From NCBI GenBank assembly GCA_001599295.1, contig BCGN01000004.1, positions 310,346-374,345 of the forward strand: a stretch of DNA of 64,000 nt, read 5' to 3'. How positions within the stretch are numbered: the stretch's first letter is position 1; each line of letters begins with the position of its first letter. A program made the translations under genes and the position numbers. The notes under the pieces are model-generated. The model was given only the letters and a program-made list of their open reading frames with translations, was not told where the DNA came from and searched no databases. Positions 30,151-41,710 of this stretch are shown here, in pieces. The stretch comes from Sporopachydermia quercuum (lineage: Eukaryota; Ascomycota; Sporopachydermiomycetes; Sporopachydermiales; Sporopachydermiaceae).

Positions 30151-33100
30151 TTAAATAAACACTGGCTCTGAAGATAATGAAGCTTCATGATACCGTACTT
30201 TCCAGTCTTCAATCTCCTTTTCTAAATTCAACACTTTGTCATACATATCACGTTTCTCTCTTTCTAAACGTTTAACATCAACTTCCAATTGCGTTTCCGA
30301 AGAGTTCAAGCCTTCGATTTGGCCAATCAGTTGTTGGATTTTTTCCTGTTGTTTCTTTGTCAATTGGGCCAATTCAACTGCATCTTTGCTTTTCAAGCGA
30401 GCTAAATCCTCAGCTTGTTTCAACTGTAAGTTCAGTTGTTTCACTACCGAATCCCCTTTCAGCCTCTCGGTTTCTAATTCCTGAATTTGGATTTCCAGCT
30501 CGCTTACTTTACCCATTCGAGTCTCGTTGCCGGTTTCCAGTTTCTGCTCCAGATCTTTCGCATGCAATTCGAATGCCTTGCATTTATTACGAATATCCTC
30601 CAATTCTGCCTCGGCAATACATTTATCTGTCTCCAGCTCAAAATTCAGCTTTTTCGTTTCATCGAGCTGCTGCTTCGTTGTTGAAAGATACTTTGCTGCT
30701 TCTAAAAGCTTGATTTTGATTTCATCATAGTCCAATTTCTTAGTAGCAAGTCTTGTTTCCATCTCAGTTAGTTTCTGCTTACAAGAATCCAATTCTGATG
30801 TTAATACTTTACTCTGGTTTTCATGTTTGTTTGATAGTTCATTCAACTGTCGTTCTAGATTTATTTTTGCTTCGAGGAAATTATCTCGTTCATCAGAAAC
30901 GTTTTTCAGGGTTTCTTTTAGATTAGTAACATTGCCTTGTAGTTTGAGAGCTTCAGTTTGCTTTTCCTCAAGCAGTCGCTGATCTTTCACGCCGCCAATT
31001 TTCAGGCTTGATACTTCTTTCTTGAGTTCTGTTTCCTGTTGTTTAAGCTGTTCAATCAATTTATAATGAGACGCTTGGATTTCTTTCATTTTAACGACTT
31101 CTTCAGTGTATCGTTCGAGTTCCTGTTTACAAGCTTGAAGTTGCTCCTCTTTTTTCAATGCCATTCCACGTTGCTGATCTATCTGCTCTTTTAGCGATTG
31201 CATAGTTGAATTCGTAGACACTTGGAGATCAACAGATCTCGCGTTCTCAGATTGGACCTGTCCTTTAAGGAAATCTCGTTCTTGTTGTAACTGGGACACA
31301 GTATACTGTTGATCGTGCAGCTCCTGTTGTACTGTTCGTAGTTCCTGGCTGAGAGTTAGCAGCTCGGCTTCTTTATCTTTACGCTGGGCTTCCGATTCGT
31401 GATAATCTGACTGAAGGTCTTTCAGTTGATTTTTGAACAGCTTTTCCGTTTTTTGAGTCTTGAGAATAGCTAGTTCTGCTGCTTCTAGGCGAGAGTAGAA
31501 GTCAGCTGCTCGTTCTTTGTATAGCTTGGTTGTTATTTCCAGTTCTTCATTCTTCGATTTCAAGGCTTCCAATTGGACCAATAAATCATTGGTTTTACTA
31601 GGAGAAGACATCTTTCTAGGAGAAGATGGGATAGTAGTGAAAGAGGATGAAATAGTAGAAGATTTTCTGGACAGTATTTCCTGTTGTTGCTTCCGACTTG
31701 TTCTCGTAGGACTGTTATTAGGAGAACTTCCTGGTTTTATTGCAAGCTTTCTTTCTGCTAGTATATGTTCACGAATATTGCTCTTCATTGTATTGTTGTT
31801 ATCAGTATTGGTACCGTCATCACGAACATCCCACGAGAGTGTTCTTGTTGACTTGGATCTCTGATTCTGGTTGCTAACAAATGACGAGGGAATAGAAGAA
31901 GCAATAAACTGTTGGAATTGCTTTTCTAGCTTTTCATATTTTTGTTTATACGTTTGGGCTGTTTGCTCATCACTAGAGACATTAGTAAAAGAAGAATTGC
32001 TGCTATTACTCATGCTTCGATTTAACTGAATAGTCAACTCTTTCAGCTTTTGTTCTAACTGCAGGTTTCTTGTTCTCAGCTCTTCGTTCTCTTTACCAAA
32101 GCTTTCTTTTCTATTGCTATCCACATCTGGCGTTGTATTCTGCATGTTATCATATAGATGCTTGTCGGTAAGTATATGATTTGCCTTATGGGAATTATTC
32201 GCTAAGACAGTGGAGGTTTCATTCTTCTGCTTTTCATTTTCCTTGTCTAATTCAGCTTCTAAATCAATGACCTCTCTCTGCAATATTTCCACTTTTTCTT
32301 CCAGTTGCTTTCTCTTCTTTTCATGTTCTACTGGTATTTTCTGAAGTTGAACGTTTAATGCATCTATATCTTGCTTCAGGTTGGCAATCAACTCATCCCT
32401 GAAACTTAATTCAGCTTGGAGCTGTTTCCGCAATGATCTGATCTCAGCTTCAGCCTGCTTCAGCTTTCCTTGAGCCAACTGCTCGTTCTGCTCCTGTTTC
32501 GCACGATGATTCTCTTTCTGCTGCAGCTCTTCAACTTGATGTTTTAATTTGGACTCTTGTTCTGCTTTGTCTTTGATAACTGCAGCTTTCTGCTCTAGCA
32601 AAACATAGTTTTCATCTTTAAGCCTTTGCAATACATTACTTACTTCCGAATACTGCTGTTGTAGCTCTTTTACTTCGTTGTTCAAGGCAGTACAGTTTTC
32701 AGTTTCAGCCTTCAGTTTCTTCCGCAGCTCTGTTTCAGTATCAAGCTGTCGTTGGAACATGGCTTCTTTATCAGCAAGTAGTCCTTCTTCAGAAATCAGT
32801 TTCTGATTGAGCTTATGAACCTCCATTTCTTTCTTTTTATGTTCTAGTTTAAGTTTTTCCTGGTGGTCCTGTAGATTAGCTAGGCGCTTTTCTAGCTTCT
32901 TCACTTGCATAGAAGTAGCCAATGAGCCATTGGCTCTATTGGAGTGCACCAATGGTTTTAGTTTCACATATAGAGACCACCATTTGTTGTTTTCTAGCTG
33001 CTTATACTTTTCTATGCTTTCGGCTATTGTTTTCACGGCATATACTTTCCTGAGCTTAGTTTTAATGACCTTTCGGGCTAAATAACCTCTGACAAGATAC

Positions 33101-35601
33101 TGGAACTTCTGAACGCTTTCAGTGATCATTTGGTCTCTGACTGCTTCTAAATCTGCTAAAACACCATTTTTGAAAAATAGTTTGGTTAAACCTATCATGT
33201 ATAAAGATTGGTCTAAATCTAGAGACTTCAGGATGATCTCACAGGCTTTACGAGACTCTATGTAGCCTCTTGGAAGGTTGGCCGTCAAACAACCATAACG
33301 TGCTTTGAATACTGAGAAAGGAACTCTGTTAGGGAACCCAGTTCTAGCGATACGAATACCTTCTAGGACACCATTGCATCTCAATTGGTCTAAAATGAGC
33401 AGATTGACAAACTTCTTAGGCCTTTTATCTCTATTAGGGACAATACAACGAACAAAATAAGGTGTAGTTTCGTTCAGCTGGGTCATAAGTGCGCTCAATT
33501 CTTCTTTATGCCTTTGAGCAACCGTTCTTAATGTGGGTCTCCGTTTTGCCGAATAGAGAAAATTATTGTTCGATGTGTGCTTGGTATTATTTCCGGCTTG
33601 GTTGCGAAATTCAACAGGCTCATCATTTCCGAAAAGTCGCCGAACAAACTTATTATTACTTCCGGAAATTATCCCAAGTAGATTTTCACTTAAACTGTCC
33701 TTATTTCTCTCTATCCATCCTTCTGTTGAATATTCTACTTTCCCGGCATAATGAACAACTGTGAATCCTTGTGTGAATTTATTAGCTTGAAATTTATTGT
33801 TTCTTCCTTCCCATAGTTGACTTAGTTTGTTAGCAAAGGAGTCATCATTTCCGTTAGGTACAACACATTCTTCATCTAAACAGGAAAAGATACCAACTGG
33901 AGAATTCTTTTCAATCAAATCGATTGTAGGCTGTAAGTCGTTTCCGAAATCTATATACTTCCATTCAATGTTTTCCTTTGCGTATTCTTCTTGTTCTAGA
34001 ACAAACACGTGATGATTGAAGAACTGTTGAAGCTTTTCGTTAGTGTAATTAATGCACAATTGTTCAAAGCTATTTGTTTGAAAGATTTCAAATCCTGCAA
34101 TGTCCAAAACACCTATAAACGTTACTGATTCTTGGCTTCTTACTAAGTTATCATTAATTATTTCAACAAGAACTCTGAACAGTCTTTCGTAAAGTGCTTT
34201 TGCTAAAGCGTCTACAGCTACTCTTGCTTGAACTGCGGTTCTTTGCTGATTCACCCATTCTTTGCCTGCTTTCACTTTTGGATGTAAAATAGCTTTCTGA
34301 AGTACATCAACGGATTCAATACCCAAAACATGACAAGCCTTCTCCAAGTCTGATGCATCTTCGATTCTAGCTTGGCCCTGTCCCTGCGATTGCGATTGAG
34401 CACTCTGAGTTCCCAATCTATTGCCTATGATTTTAGTATTCCCTAGATGGAGTATACCCGCTAACACTTTGAATATATTGGCTTGATCCTGAGACGAAAA
34501 GTTCATCAGATTGAAAGCTTTGAATAGTTTCTGAAACTCCTTTTTATCGTCTACTCCTTGAATCTTAAAATTGCCGTTCTGCAAGTACTGGAAGCGTGAT
34601 AGTGTCTTGAGACCTTCATCTTCTCCCAGAAGAAGGTCTTGACGTGTAGCTTGATCAATTCCAGCGAGCATTTGATAGAATATATGATAATTACGTTCTC
34701 CATTGTTCTGGACAATAACTCTTGATTTCTCGAGCAAATACCAATCAATAGTAGCACCAGATATTTTTCCCACTGAGGAAAACTCCAAGCGGATAAATTT
34801 ACCAAATCGCGAAGAGTTATTGTTTTTAACGGTTTGAGCATTTCCAAAGGCTTCTATAATAGGGTTCGCTTGTAGGATCTGGGTTTCAAGGCTTGTATCT
34901 TCCGTAGAACTGCTAGTAATACTAGTTAAGTATTGAATAACTTTTTTCGTGTTTTCTGTTTTACCTGCACCAGATTCACCAGTGATTAGAATTGATTGGT
35001 TGTCTTTGTTCTTTACCATAGTTCTATACGTTAGATCAGTTAGAGCAAAAATATGGGGCTCTGTTTCTTCTTTCTTGCTGTTTCTATACATTTGGATAGT
35101 TTCTTCGTTATATATGTTAAGCTTGGTGTAAGGATTGACCGCTACTAAGAATATGCCCGAGTAGGTATATATTAGATCATCCTGGTACCTTGTGAATAGA
35201 TTGTGGAGTACTGATGGTTCATTTAGATATGTCAACTCTGCCATATCTCTTGCATTTTTGAACTTTGGAGGATTCACTTTGTTTAATGTGAGCATATCAA
35301 CGTATTTTTCCTGAAAACAATGTTAGTATTCTATAGATCTATAAGCAGCCCCATTGGAATTCCTAGTACTGAGTTCAAGTAGAACCTTCGTATGTTAAAA
35401 ATGAAATTCCATATGGTTACTTACTTTACTGTTTTCGCATCTTACTAATGCCTTCTGAATTTCTTTATTATCCGAATCGTAGATTTGATTACTGTTTGGA
35501 TCCTTTACTAGGTACCCTTTGGTGAATTGGCCATTGGGCTCAGAAACCCAAACCCATTCATGAGTAGCAAATTCTGCTGCTCCACTGTCATCAGACTGCA
35601 T
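30151..35601 (-). CDS. MYO1: Class II myosin heavy chain (2 exons)
   Basis: Motor of the cytokinetic actomyosin ring. Exon 1 35425-35601, exon 2 30151-35310; intron 35311-35424 (GTAAGT, TACTAAC, TTTCAG). The junction gives ENSK|EKYVDMLTLNKVNPP. About 1778 residues (yeast Myo1 is 1928). SH3-like N-terminus (WVWVSEPNGQFTKG), P-loop GESGAGKT near residue 171, switch I NNNSSRFGKF, switch II DIAGFEIF and LRCNGVLEGIR. The neck has one IQ-like stretch (FQYLVRGYLARK) and then WWSLYVKLKPL, the class II head-tail junction near 829. The remaining 950 residues are mostly coiled coil with a Ser/Thr-rich break near the middle; no DIL globular tail, so not a class V myosin. The acceptor-like TTTACAG just before ATG 35601 may mark a further upstream intron. 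Confidence 0.95.
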
Positions 35602-37628
35602 TTTATTCTGTAAATCAAGCAAGCAAAGGTTGGACAGTTGATGTGTCAATAATATCTATAATGTTGATTGAATACTAATAATAATACAATGATAAAACTG
35701 ACGATTACTGGATCATGGTAACTGGCTTAGTTCTCTTTAGTATGAAAACTTGTTTACAGTCAACCTTCGTTCCCTGTTATCAATTCCGCTAATTCATTAG
35801 TTCAATAGTCCAATAAACTGATAAGGCAAACTTGATACCAGCATTAACTACCAGATAGTAATAGTCCAGTAGTAGTTAATAGGAAGAAACCTTCCTCGTT
35901 GATTTCGTGATAGGAAAGAGCTGTTTACTTTCTTCCGGAAACAGTAATAGTTGTTGATTAGACCAGAAGGATGTTTTCCGATTATTTCATCATTAACAAT
36001 GCATAGTAATCTCTAGAATTGCCCTCGTATTCTAGAGAAGAATGTTGTTGACTGATGTCATAAATCCTCGAGGCACTAAGAAGTATTAGTCCGACTCGAT
36101 GGTCTCTCTATTGGTTTTCGTGGAATGACGAAGAAGTTATTTCACGGGTATAAATTGTTCTATACATTTACTGGGACAGCAAGATTTTGAGACTTTTTCA
36201 ATATATCATTTGATCGTCGGAAATCCAAGTTGGCATACTGTAGAACCAATCTACCCTATCAGAAATGGCATTTACAGTTAAGGTTGATCAACGAAGAAGT
36301 ACCTGCAGACATGGTAAAACTTTATCTTTCAAGTTAGAGAAGCTAGCTAAGAACGATTCTGATTTGTTAATTATATTATAGTACTAGAGTAATATAATGT
36401 ATATCTATAAGCTTGATTCAGGTGAAAATATATGGGAAAAATAATTGTTTTCTTCTCTTGAAGTTGTCAATTATGAAATTGCCCTAACGGTTGAGGGTAA
36501 GGAGAAAGATAAAGTTCCTGCAAGTTCTCTGTAGTTATATGCAAGCGGAATTATTAGTTCTCAGGTATCCACCAAATAATCAGATTCAACAAATTCATAT
36601 TTCAAACCTTTATTCTGGTTAAGTTTTAATATTCCTATCCTCCAAGTTATCCGTTCAAAATAATGGCTTCCCTAAAATCCAAGAAAACACCATCCACAGC
36701 CTTTAAGTCTTTCAGTATCAATCTCCCTCTCATACATAGGTCTACGTTAACCTGCAAAATCTCCAAACCCTATTCCCTAAATTCATCTTTTCTTCCTGCA
36801 AACCCCATTTCTTACTTCTTATTGCCCATTCTGATATACCTTTTTTCTCTTAAAAATTTCATAAAATGTAAATGAGATTAGCAATCAAATAATAATATCT
36901 ATCTACATAAATTTTCTCTCTTTCTCGTAAGTTTTTGATCTTCATTTTTGTACTCGTTTCCATACTGATTCTCTACTACTCATGCCTCTTATTGCCATTA
37001 CTAGCATATGCATGAAATAATCATTCTGAAAAGGCTATGGAGGCATTGCTATTAAGCGCTCTTGATTGATATCGTAGAGTAGAAACGGAGACATAGAACT
37101 AACAAAAAGAAGACTTCTTTACAAGGCTTCATAGGATTTTGAAGAGAGTAGAGTTATCATTATTTATATCAAATAACTGAGAATATAACCTGTCAGGAAG
37201 ACAATAGGTAGAGAGAAGTGTTTCGTGGGTAAAGGACAGAAAATAGAATCTGTATTTGGTAGAATTAATTGGAAGCGAATTAAATAGCTGAAGAAGAGAA
37301 GGAATTATAAGTGGAAGTACATTACTCTGAGCATATAGTTTACGATTGAAAGAGACGGCAGCAAGCTTTATTATAACAGCTTTTTTAAATCTTTAAAAAG
37401 AGTTGTAGGTATACCTATTGAGACTGTGGTTGGTGAGTCTGATGCGAATAAGCAATCAGTGATTACAGAAGGTCCACTACAAGAAAGACTGACATTTGTC
37501 GCACAAACGATAATCAGAAACTACGATTTGTCCCCAACAAGAAAATTATTCGCATATCAGCAACGACTGTTATCATTATCAAGAACAGTACTTACGATAT
37601 AAAATAATAATCAACACAATTCTATACA
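35602..37628. other. Divergent region MYO1/FRQ1, no gene seen
   Basis: About 2 kb. A 70-codon frame at 36663-36875 is Ser/Leu-rich without known features. A short ATG frame near 36266 ends at a GTAAAA donor-like site but gives no convincing product. Promoters for both flanking genes lie here. Confidence 0.4.
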
Positions 37629-38201
37629 ATGGGTAAAGCAGCTTCAAAACTCTCCAAAGATGATATTCAAAATCTCAAACAAATGACCTATTTCGATAGA
37701 AAAGAGCTACAACAATGGTACAAAGGTTTTTTGAAAGACTGTCCATCTGGTGAATTGTCAAAAGAAGATTTCCAACGTATATATAAGCAGTTCTTCCCGT
37801 TTGGAGACCCAACTGCGTTCAGCAACTACGTTTTCAATGTGTTTGACAGTGACCATAACGGATCAATCGACTTCAAAGAATTCATAGTTGCTCTTAGTAT
37901 CACGTCAAGAGGATCATTAGAAGAAAAACTTACATGGGCTTTCCAACTATATGATTTGAACAGTGATGGTAAGATAACATACGATGAGATGTTAGCGATA
38001 GTGACAGCTATATATAAGATGATTGGATCAATGGTTCAGATGCCAGAAAACGAATCAACGCCTAGTAAAAGAGTTGACAAGATCTTTGGTAGTATGGATA
38101 AAGATAAGAATGGTGAATTGACCTTTGAAGAGTTTAGAGAAGGTGCTAAGGTTGATCCTACCATTATATCAGCACTCAACTTATATGATGGTTTAGTTTA
38201 G
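37629..38201 (+). CDS. FRQ1: Frequenin / neuronal calcium sensor 1
   Basis: N-myristoylated Ca2+ sensor that activates the phosphatidylinositol 4-kinase Pik1 at the Golgi. 190 residues, the exact yeast length. Starts MGKAASKLS (N-myristoylation signal). EF-hands 2, 3 and 4 are intact: [12 protein letters not shown] near residue 73, [12 protein letters not shown] near 109 and [12 protein letters not shown] near 157; EF1 is degenerate as in the family (DCPSGELS). No intron. Convergent with COQ7. Confidence 0.98.
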   Translation: MGKAASKLSKDDIQNLKQMTYFDRKELQQWYKGFLKDCPSGELSKEDFQRIYKQFFPFGDPTAFSNYVFNVFDSDHNGSIDFKEFIVALSITSRGSLEEKLTWAFQLYDLNSDGKITYDEMLAIVTAIYKMIGSMVQMPENESTPSKRVDKIFGSMDKDKNGELTFEEFREGAKVDPTIISALNLYDGLV

Positions 38202-38492
38202 TAGAATCTAACAAGGAGAACTTGATGGTATTTATAGGTATTTTATAGTATAACGCGTCGTGTTAATATTTCATACGTATCGTATCTTTTGCATTACTAT
38301 TCTAGCAGCGATTATGCTGCATTGCTTTGACTATACTACTAGTTTTGATATAATTTATTGTATGTACAAGAATAGAATTACAGTTAAATGAATAATGTAA
38401 TAATTTATAGATGGNATTTATTGTCATAAACATATCTGCAATCTATTCCAAATTTCAGTAAATACACAACAGAAGAAAAGATACTATTATTC

Positions 38493-39206
38493 TCAAATTC
38501 GTTCTGCTGTCCAAATAGCCAGACGACAAATAGCCTTCACACCTTCAACGATTGGCCAATAGGGAACAGCTTCTTCAGCATCATTTTCAACGGCGGTATT
38601 TAAATGTTCCAATTCATCGTCACGAAAGCTCCTTACTGTGTTTCTTATTTCTTCTAACTCTGGTGACGTTTCAGGAGATGATTCATCAATTCTCAATCCA
38701 TTGAATTCATTCATCAAAACTCTCAATTGTGTATTATAGTGCCCTCCAATAACGGTTTCAACTGCAACTGTACACGCCATAGCGGCTTCTTTACCTATTA
38801 ATGCAGTTGATACTCCAATAGCGTAGGCTCCTACTTTCCATGCTGGTGTCAGTAAACTTGGCCTCACTCTATGCTTCACTTGAAGCTTGTTAAACGTGCT
38901 TCTATGATGAATCTCTTGATCCCACATATGCTGTAGAGTATCTCTCAGACCTGGCTCTGGTGAGTGTTTCAAAACAGCAAATTGTCCTGCATAGATTAAA
39001 TCTGCTCCAAGTTCACCAGCTTGATCAACTCTGATGACCCTATCAAGATATGCCTTTTGGGCCGCTGACAACGGTTTATAATTCGTGTGATTTGGCTTCG
39101 TCGATGTCGTGCTATTGTTTCTGATTGCTTTAGCTGTTGATTGTGTCGCTGTGCCAGCTAATCGCATAGCTGCTCTGAGCTTTTGCATAGATCCAATTGA
39201 AGCCAT
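38493..39206 (-). CDS. COQ7: Demethoxyubiquinone hydroxylase
   Basis: Di-iron mono-oxygenase (Cat5) that makes demethyl-ubiquinone from demethoxy-ubiquinone in the mitochondrial inner membrane, part of the CoQ synthome. 237 residues (yeast 233). N-terminal Arg/Ser/Thr-rich presequence. Iron ligands: GELGADLIYAGQ near residue 62, QEIHHRSTF near 98 (ExxH), and toward the C-terminus DELEHLNTAVEND with the second ExxH. Complete, intron-free. The 3' flank contains an ambiguous base (38415). Confidence 0.97.
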   Translation of the reverse strand: MASIGSMQKLRAAMRLAGTATQSTAKAIRNNSTTSTKPNHTNYKPLSAAQKAYLDRVIRVDQAGELGADLIYAGQFAVLKHSPEPGLRDTLQHMWDQEIHHRSTFNKLQVKHRVRPSLLTPAWKVGAYAIGVSTALIGKEAAMACTVAVETVIGGHYNTQLRVLMNEFNGLRIDESSPETSPELEEIRNTVRSFRDDELEHLNTAVENDAEEAVPYWPIVEGVKAICRLAIWTAERI

Positions 39207-40219
39207 ACTGCGTTGATTTACGAGAATGCAGTAGTAGCACTCAACAATAGAAATAGGATAGGTTTAGTGTCCTGTGCTGTGTTACAGACCTCAATCAGGA
39301 GATATTTCCAGTAATATAAAGTCTATGGGTTACATAAAAACAATTGACTCAATTCTGTCTATTTGACTTCAATATTCTAATCAAATATAGTCCCCAGTGC
39401 CATTATTATCATCGGCGATGACATACGCTTAAATGAAACAAACCACGCTTTCTTCACAGATAAATGTAGGTTGAATGGTATAAAATGGCCTAATTATGTG
39501 ATTACTGCTTACATCATCATCAAAAAACTATTACTCATGTTCGCTAAACATAATAGCGGAAATAACCCAGATACATAATTCTACCTAAAGTTTCCGTTAT
39601 ATTGCAAGTTCCTCAAGTTCCTCAAGTTCCTCATCACCTCATCAGTTTCTTTTTGAGCCATGACTGCGCACCAATTTCAGTTGGGCTCTTTTTATAGTTT
39701 TAAGTTCATCTTATTGAGTCTTGTTTCCAGATCAGTTAAATCAAAACCACTTCTAGATCTCGTTAATTTGAAGCCATACACAGATTTCACAAGCAGTTTT
39801 GTGGAGAGAAATCACATTCAGATGAAATTAGTATTATTGTAGATTAAAGGTTGAAGGGTATGTAAGTGGCAGTTTGGTTTGACCGTAGATAAAATATTCG
39901 ATAGGAGATGATTTGATAAAGGAATAGACTTATTGCTAGCCGGAAGAAAAAAAGTGAAATACTGAGCAAAAGAAAGGGTTCATATAAAGATATAAAAAAT
40001 CAGCGTTGTTATCAGGGTGAGCAAAGAGTTTCTACTGTGAAAACATTTGAATGCACTTTGCCTTCTTTGCTTTTTGATAGTGCTAAATAGTATGTTTTGA
40101 TAGAGGTTGGCACATGTACCGTAGATCATGCTTGATAAAGAACAATCATATTTAATAAGAGATTTTGAAGATTATGAGATTATAACCCAGTATTGTACAT
40201 GAAGCTAAAATAGACAAAC
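39207..40219. other. Divergent region COQ7/lipase
   Basis: About 1 kb. A 9-base tandem repeat (AAGTTCCTC, three copies) sits at 39606-39632. A 60-codon open frame at 39660 has no recognisable features. Nothing else seen. Confidence 0.45.
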
Positions 40220-41591
40220 ATGGATTCAACTGAGGAGAATCAGAATAAACCTTCTGAGCCTGAAAGCTGGATATTGAAGCAAACTCAACACTTTGGCATC
40301 AGCTTGATTACTTTCTTGATAATGAGTTTGATAGTCATACTATACAACAAACCTTTATTAGGCCAAAATTTAATCCCTCATGATACATTGGTGGCTTCAA
40401 AGTTTGACATTATGAAGGCCAGACCTCATGTTTCTATGAATCAGTATGACCAGCTAAAGGAATTTGCTCATTTGATCAGTATCGCGTAAGTATTATTGAA
40501 ATTGTGAGGATAAAGAAGGATTCAATGATAATATATCAGCAGAAATCTGAAATTTGATGGCTGTATATCTAACATTGAAACTTATCTACAATATAGTTAC
40601 TGTGTCTCATCTTTCAGCAGCATTGGACCAGAATTCCAATGTAATATATGTGGAGAATATTCGGACATTCAGCTTGTTGATCAATGGACTAGTGACATTG
40701 TAACGTCACCAGATCTGTATGTGTCAGGCTATCTCGCTGTTGATCATCATAAGCAAAGAATAATTCTTATTCTCAGAGGTAGCAGATCTGTCCCTGATAC
40801 ATTAGTTGATGTCGATACAACAATGGTTAAATACAATGCAATTGGAGAAGACTCTATAAAGAAAATCAGCCATACAAATACTGAGATCTTCTGTGCAAAT
40901 TGTTATGTTCATAAAGGATTTTTCACAGCTTACTACAACACTTTGAATAAGATCCAAACATCATTAGACGCTTCTATTTTCAAATATCCTTCTTATAGAT
41001 TATACATCGGAGGTCATTCATTAGGAGGAGCAGTTGCTTTATTACTAGGGTTGGATTACACTATAATGTATGGCACGGAGGAAAACAAACCGCTGATAGT
41101 AACAATGGGTCAACCGATAGTTGGTAATACTGAATTTTCCAATTGGGCTAATGACGTACTTGATTCATCAGATGGTCAAACCAATGAGCGTTCTTTCTTT
41201 AGAGTAACTCACAAGGGAGACATTATTCCTGATGTTCCATTCTGGAGAAGGTACTATCCTATGGCAGTAAGTAAATGGAATCAAATGTATATACACAAGA
41301 ATTTTGTGTCGCATCTTTACTGCAGTTAATTTGCAACATTGATCATGTTGAAATATTAACAAGCCTTTTTAGGGAGAAATATTCATTAATGAGTCTGAGC
41401 CTAATCCTCAAATTGAAAATGTATTAATATGCTCAGGTTCATATGATCCGTTATGCAGTGCTCAGTACGGCATAAAAAAAAAAGTCATGAAAGGTATTAA
41501 ATCTGAGAGAGAAGTTGCTAATGAGAAGACCATGAATGGTCATTTGATATATTTTGAGCGAATAGGAACTTGTGGTTTTGGAATATCGTGA
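40220..41591 (+). CDS. Class 3 (fungal-type) triacylglycerol lipase, membrane-anchored (3 exons)
   Basis: Serine lipase of the Rhizomucor-type fold. Exons 40220-40485, 40597-41266, 41373-41591 encode 384 residues. Introns: 40486-40596 (GTAAGT; ATCTAAC; ATATAG) and 41267-41372 (GTAAGT; TATTAAC; TTTTAG). A hydrophobic segment near residues 25-45 suggests an N-terminal signal anchor. Family features: the exon 1/2 junction gives ISIAYCVSSF and a Cys pair (CNICGE), IILILRGSRSVPD, and the nucleophile elbow YIGGHSLGGAV near 227. Candidate catalytic Asp lies in HKGDIIPDVPF near 296 and His in NGHLIYFE near 367. Resembles Saccharomyces Yjr107w-type lipases, but I give no symbol. Convergent with XRS2, 119 bases apart. 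Confidence 0.9.
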
Positions 41592-41710
41592 TGAAAGAAG
41601 ATATTACCGAGCAGCAGTTGGCTAATAATAGTTCCCTTCTATAGCGCTACTGTTATTCGATTCACAGAAAAAAAAAAAATTGCCTCTACCTATGCAACAG
41701 AAACTTGATA

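Noticed and set aside
30151-35601. Class V myosin (MYO2/MYO4)
   Set aside because: Only one IQ-like motif, no DIL tail, and a class II head-tail junction followed by a long coiled coil.
36663-36875. 70-codon Ser/Leu-rich frame
   Set aside because: No family features, atypical composition and no conserved motif; likely chance.
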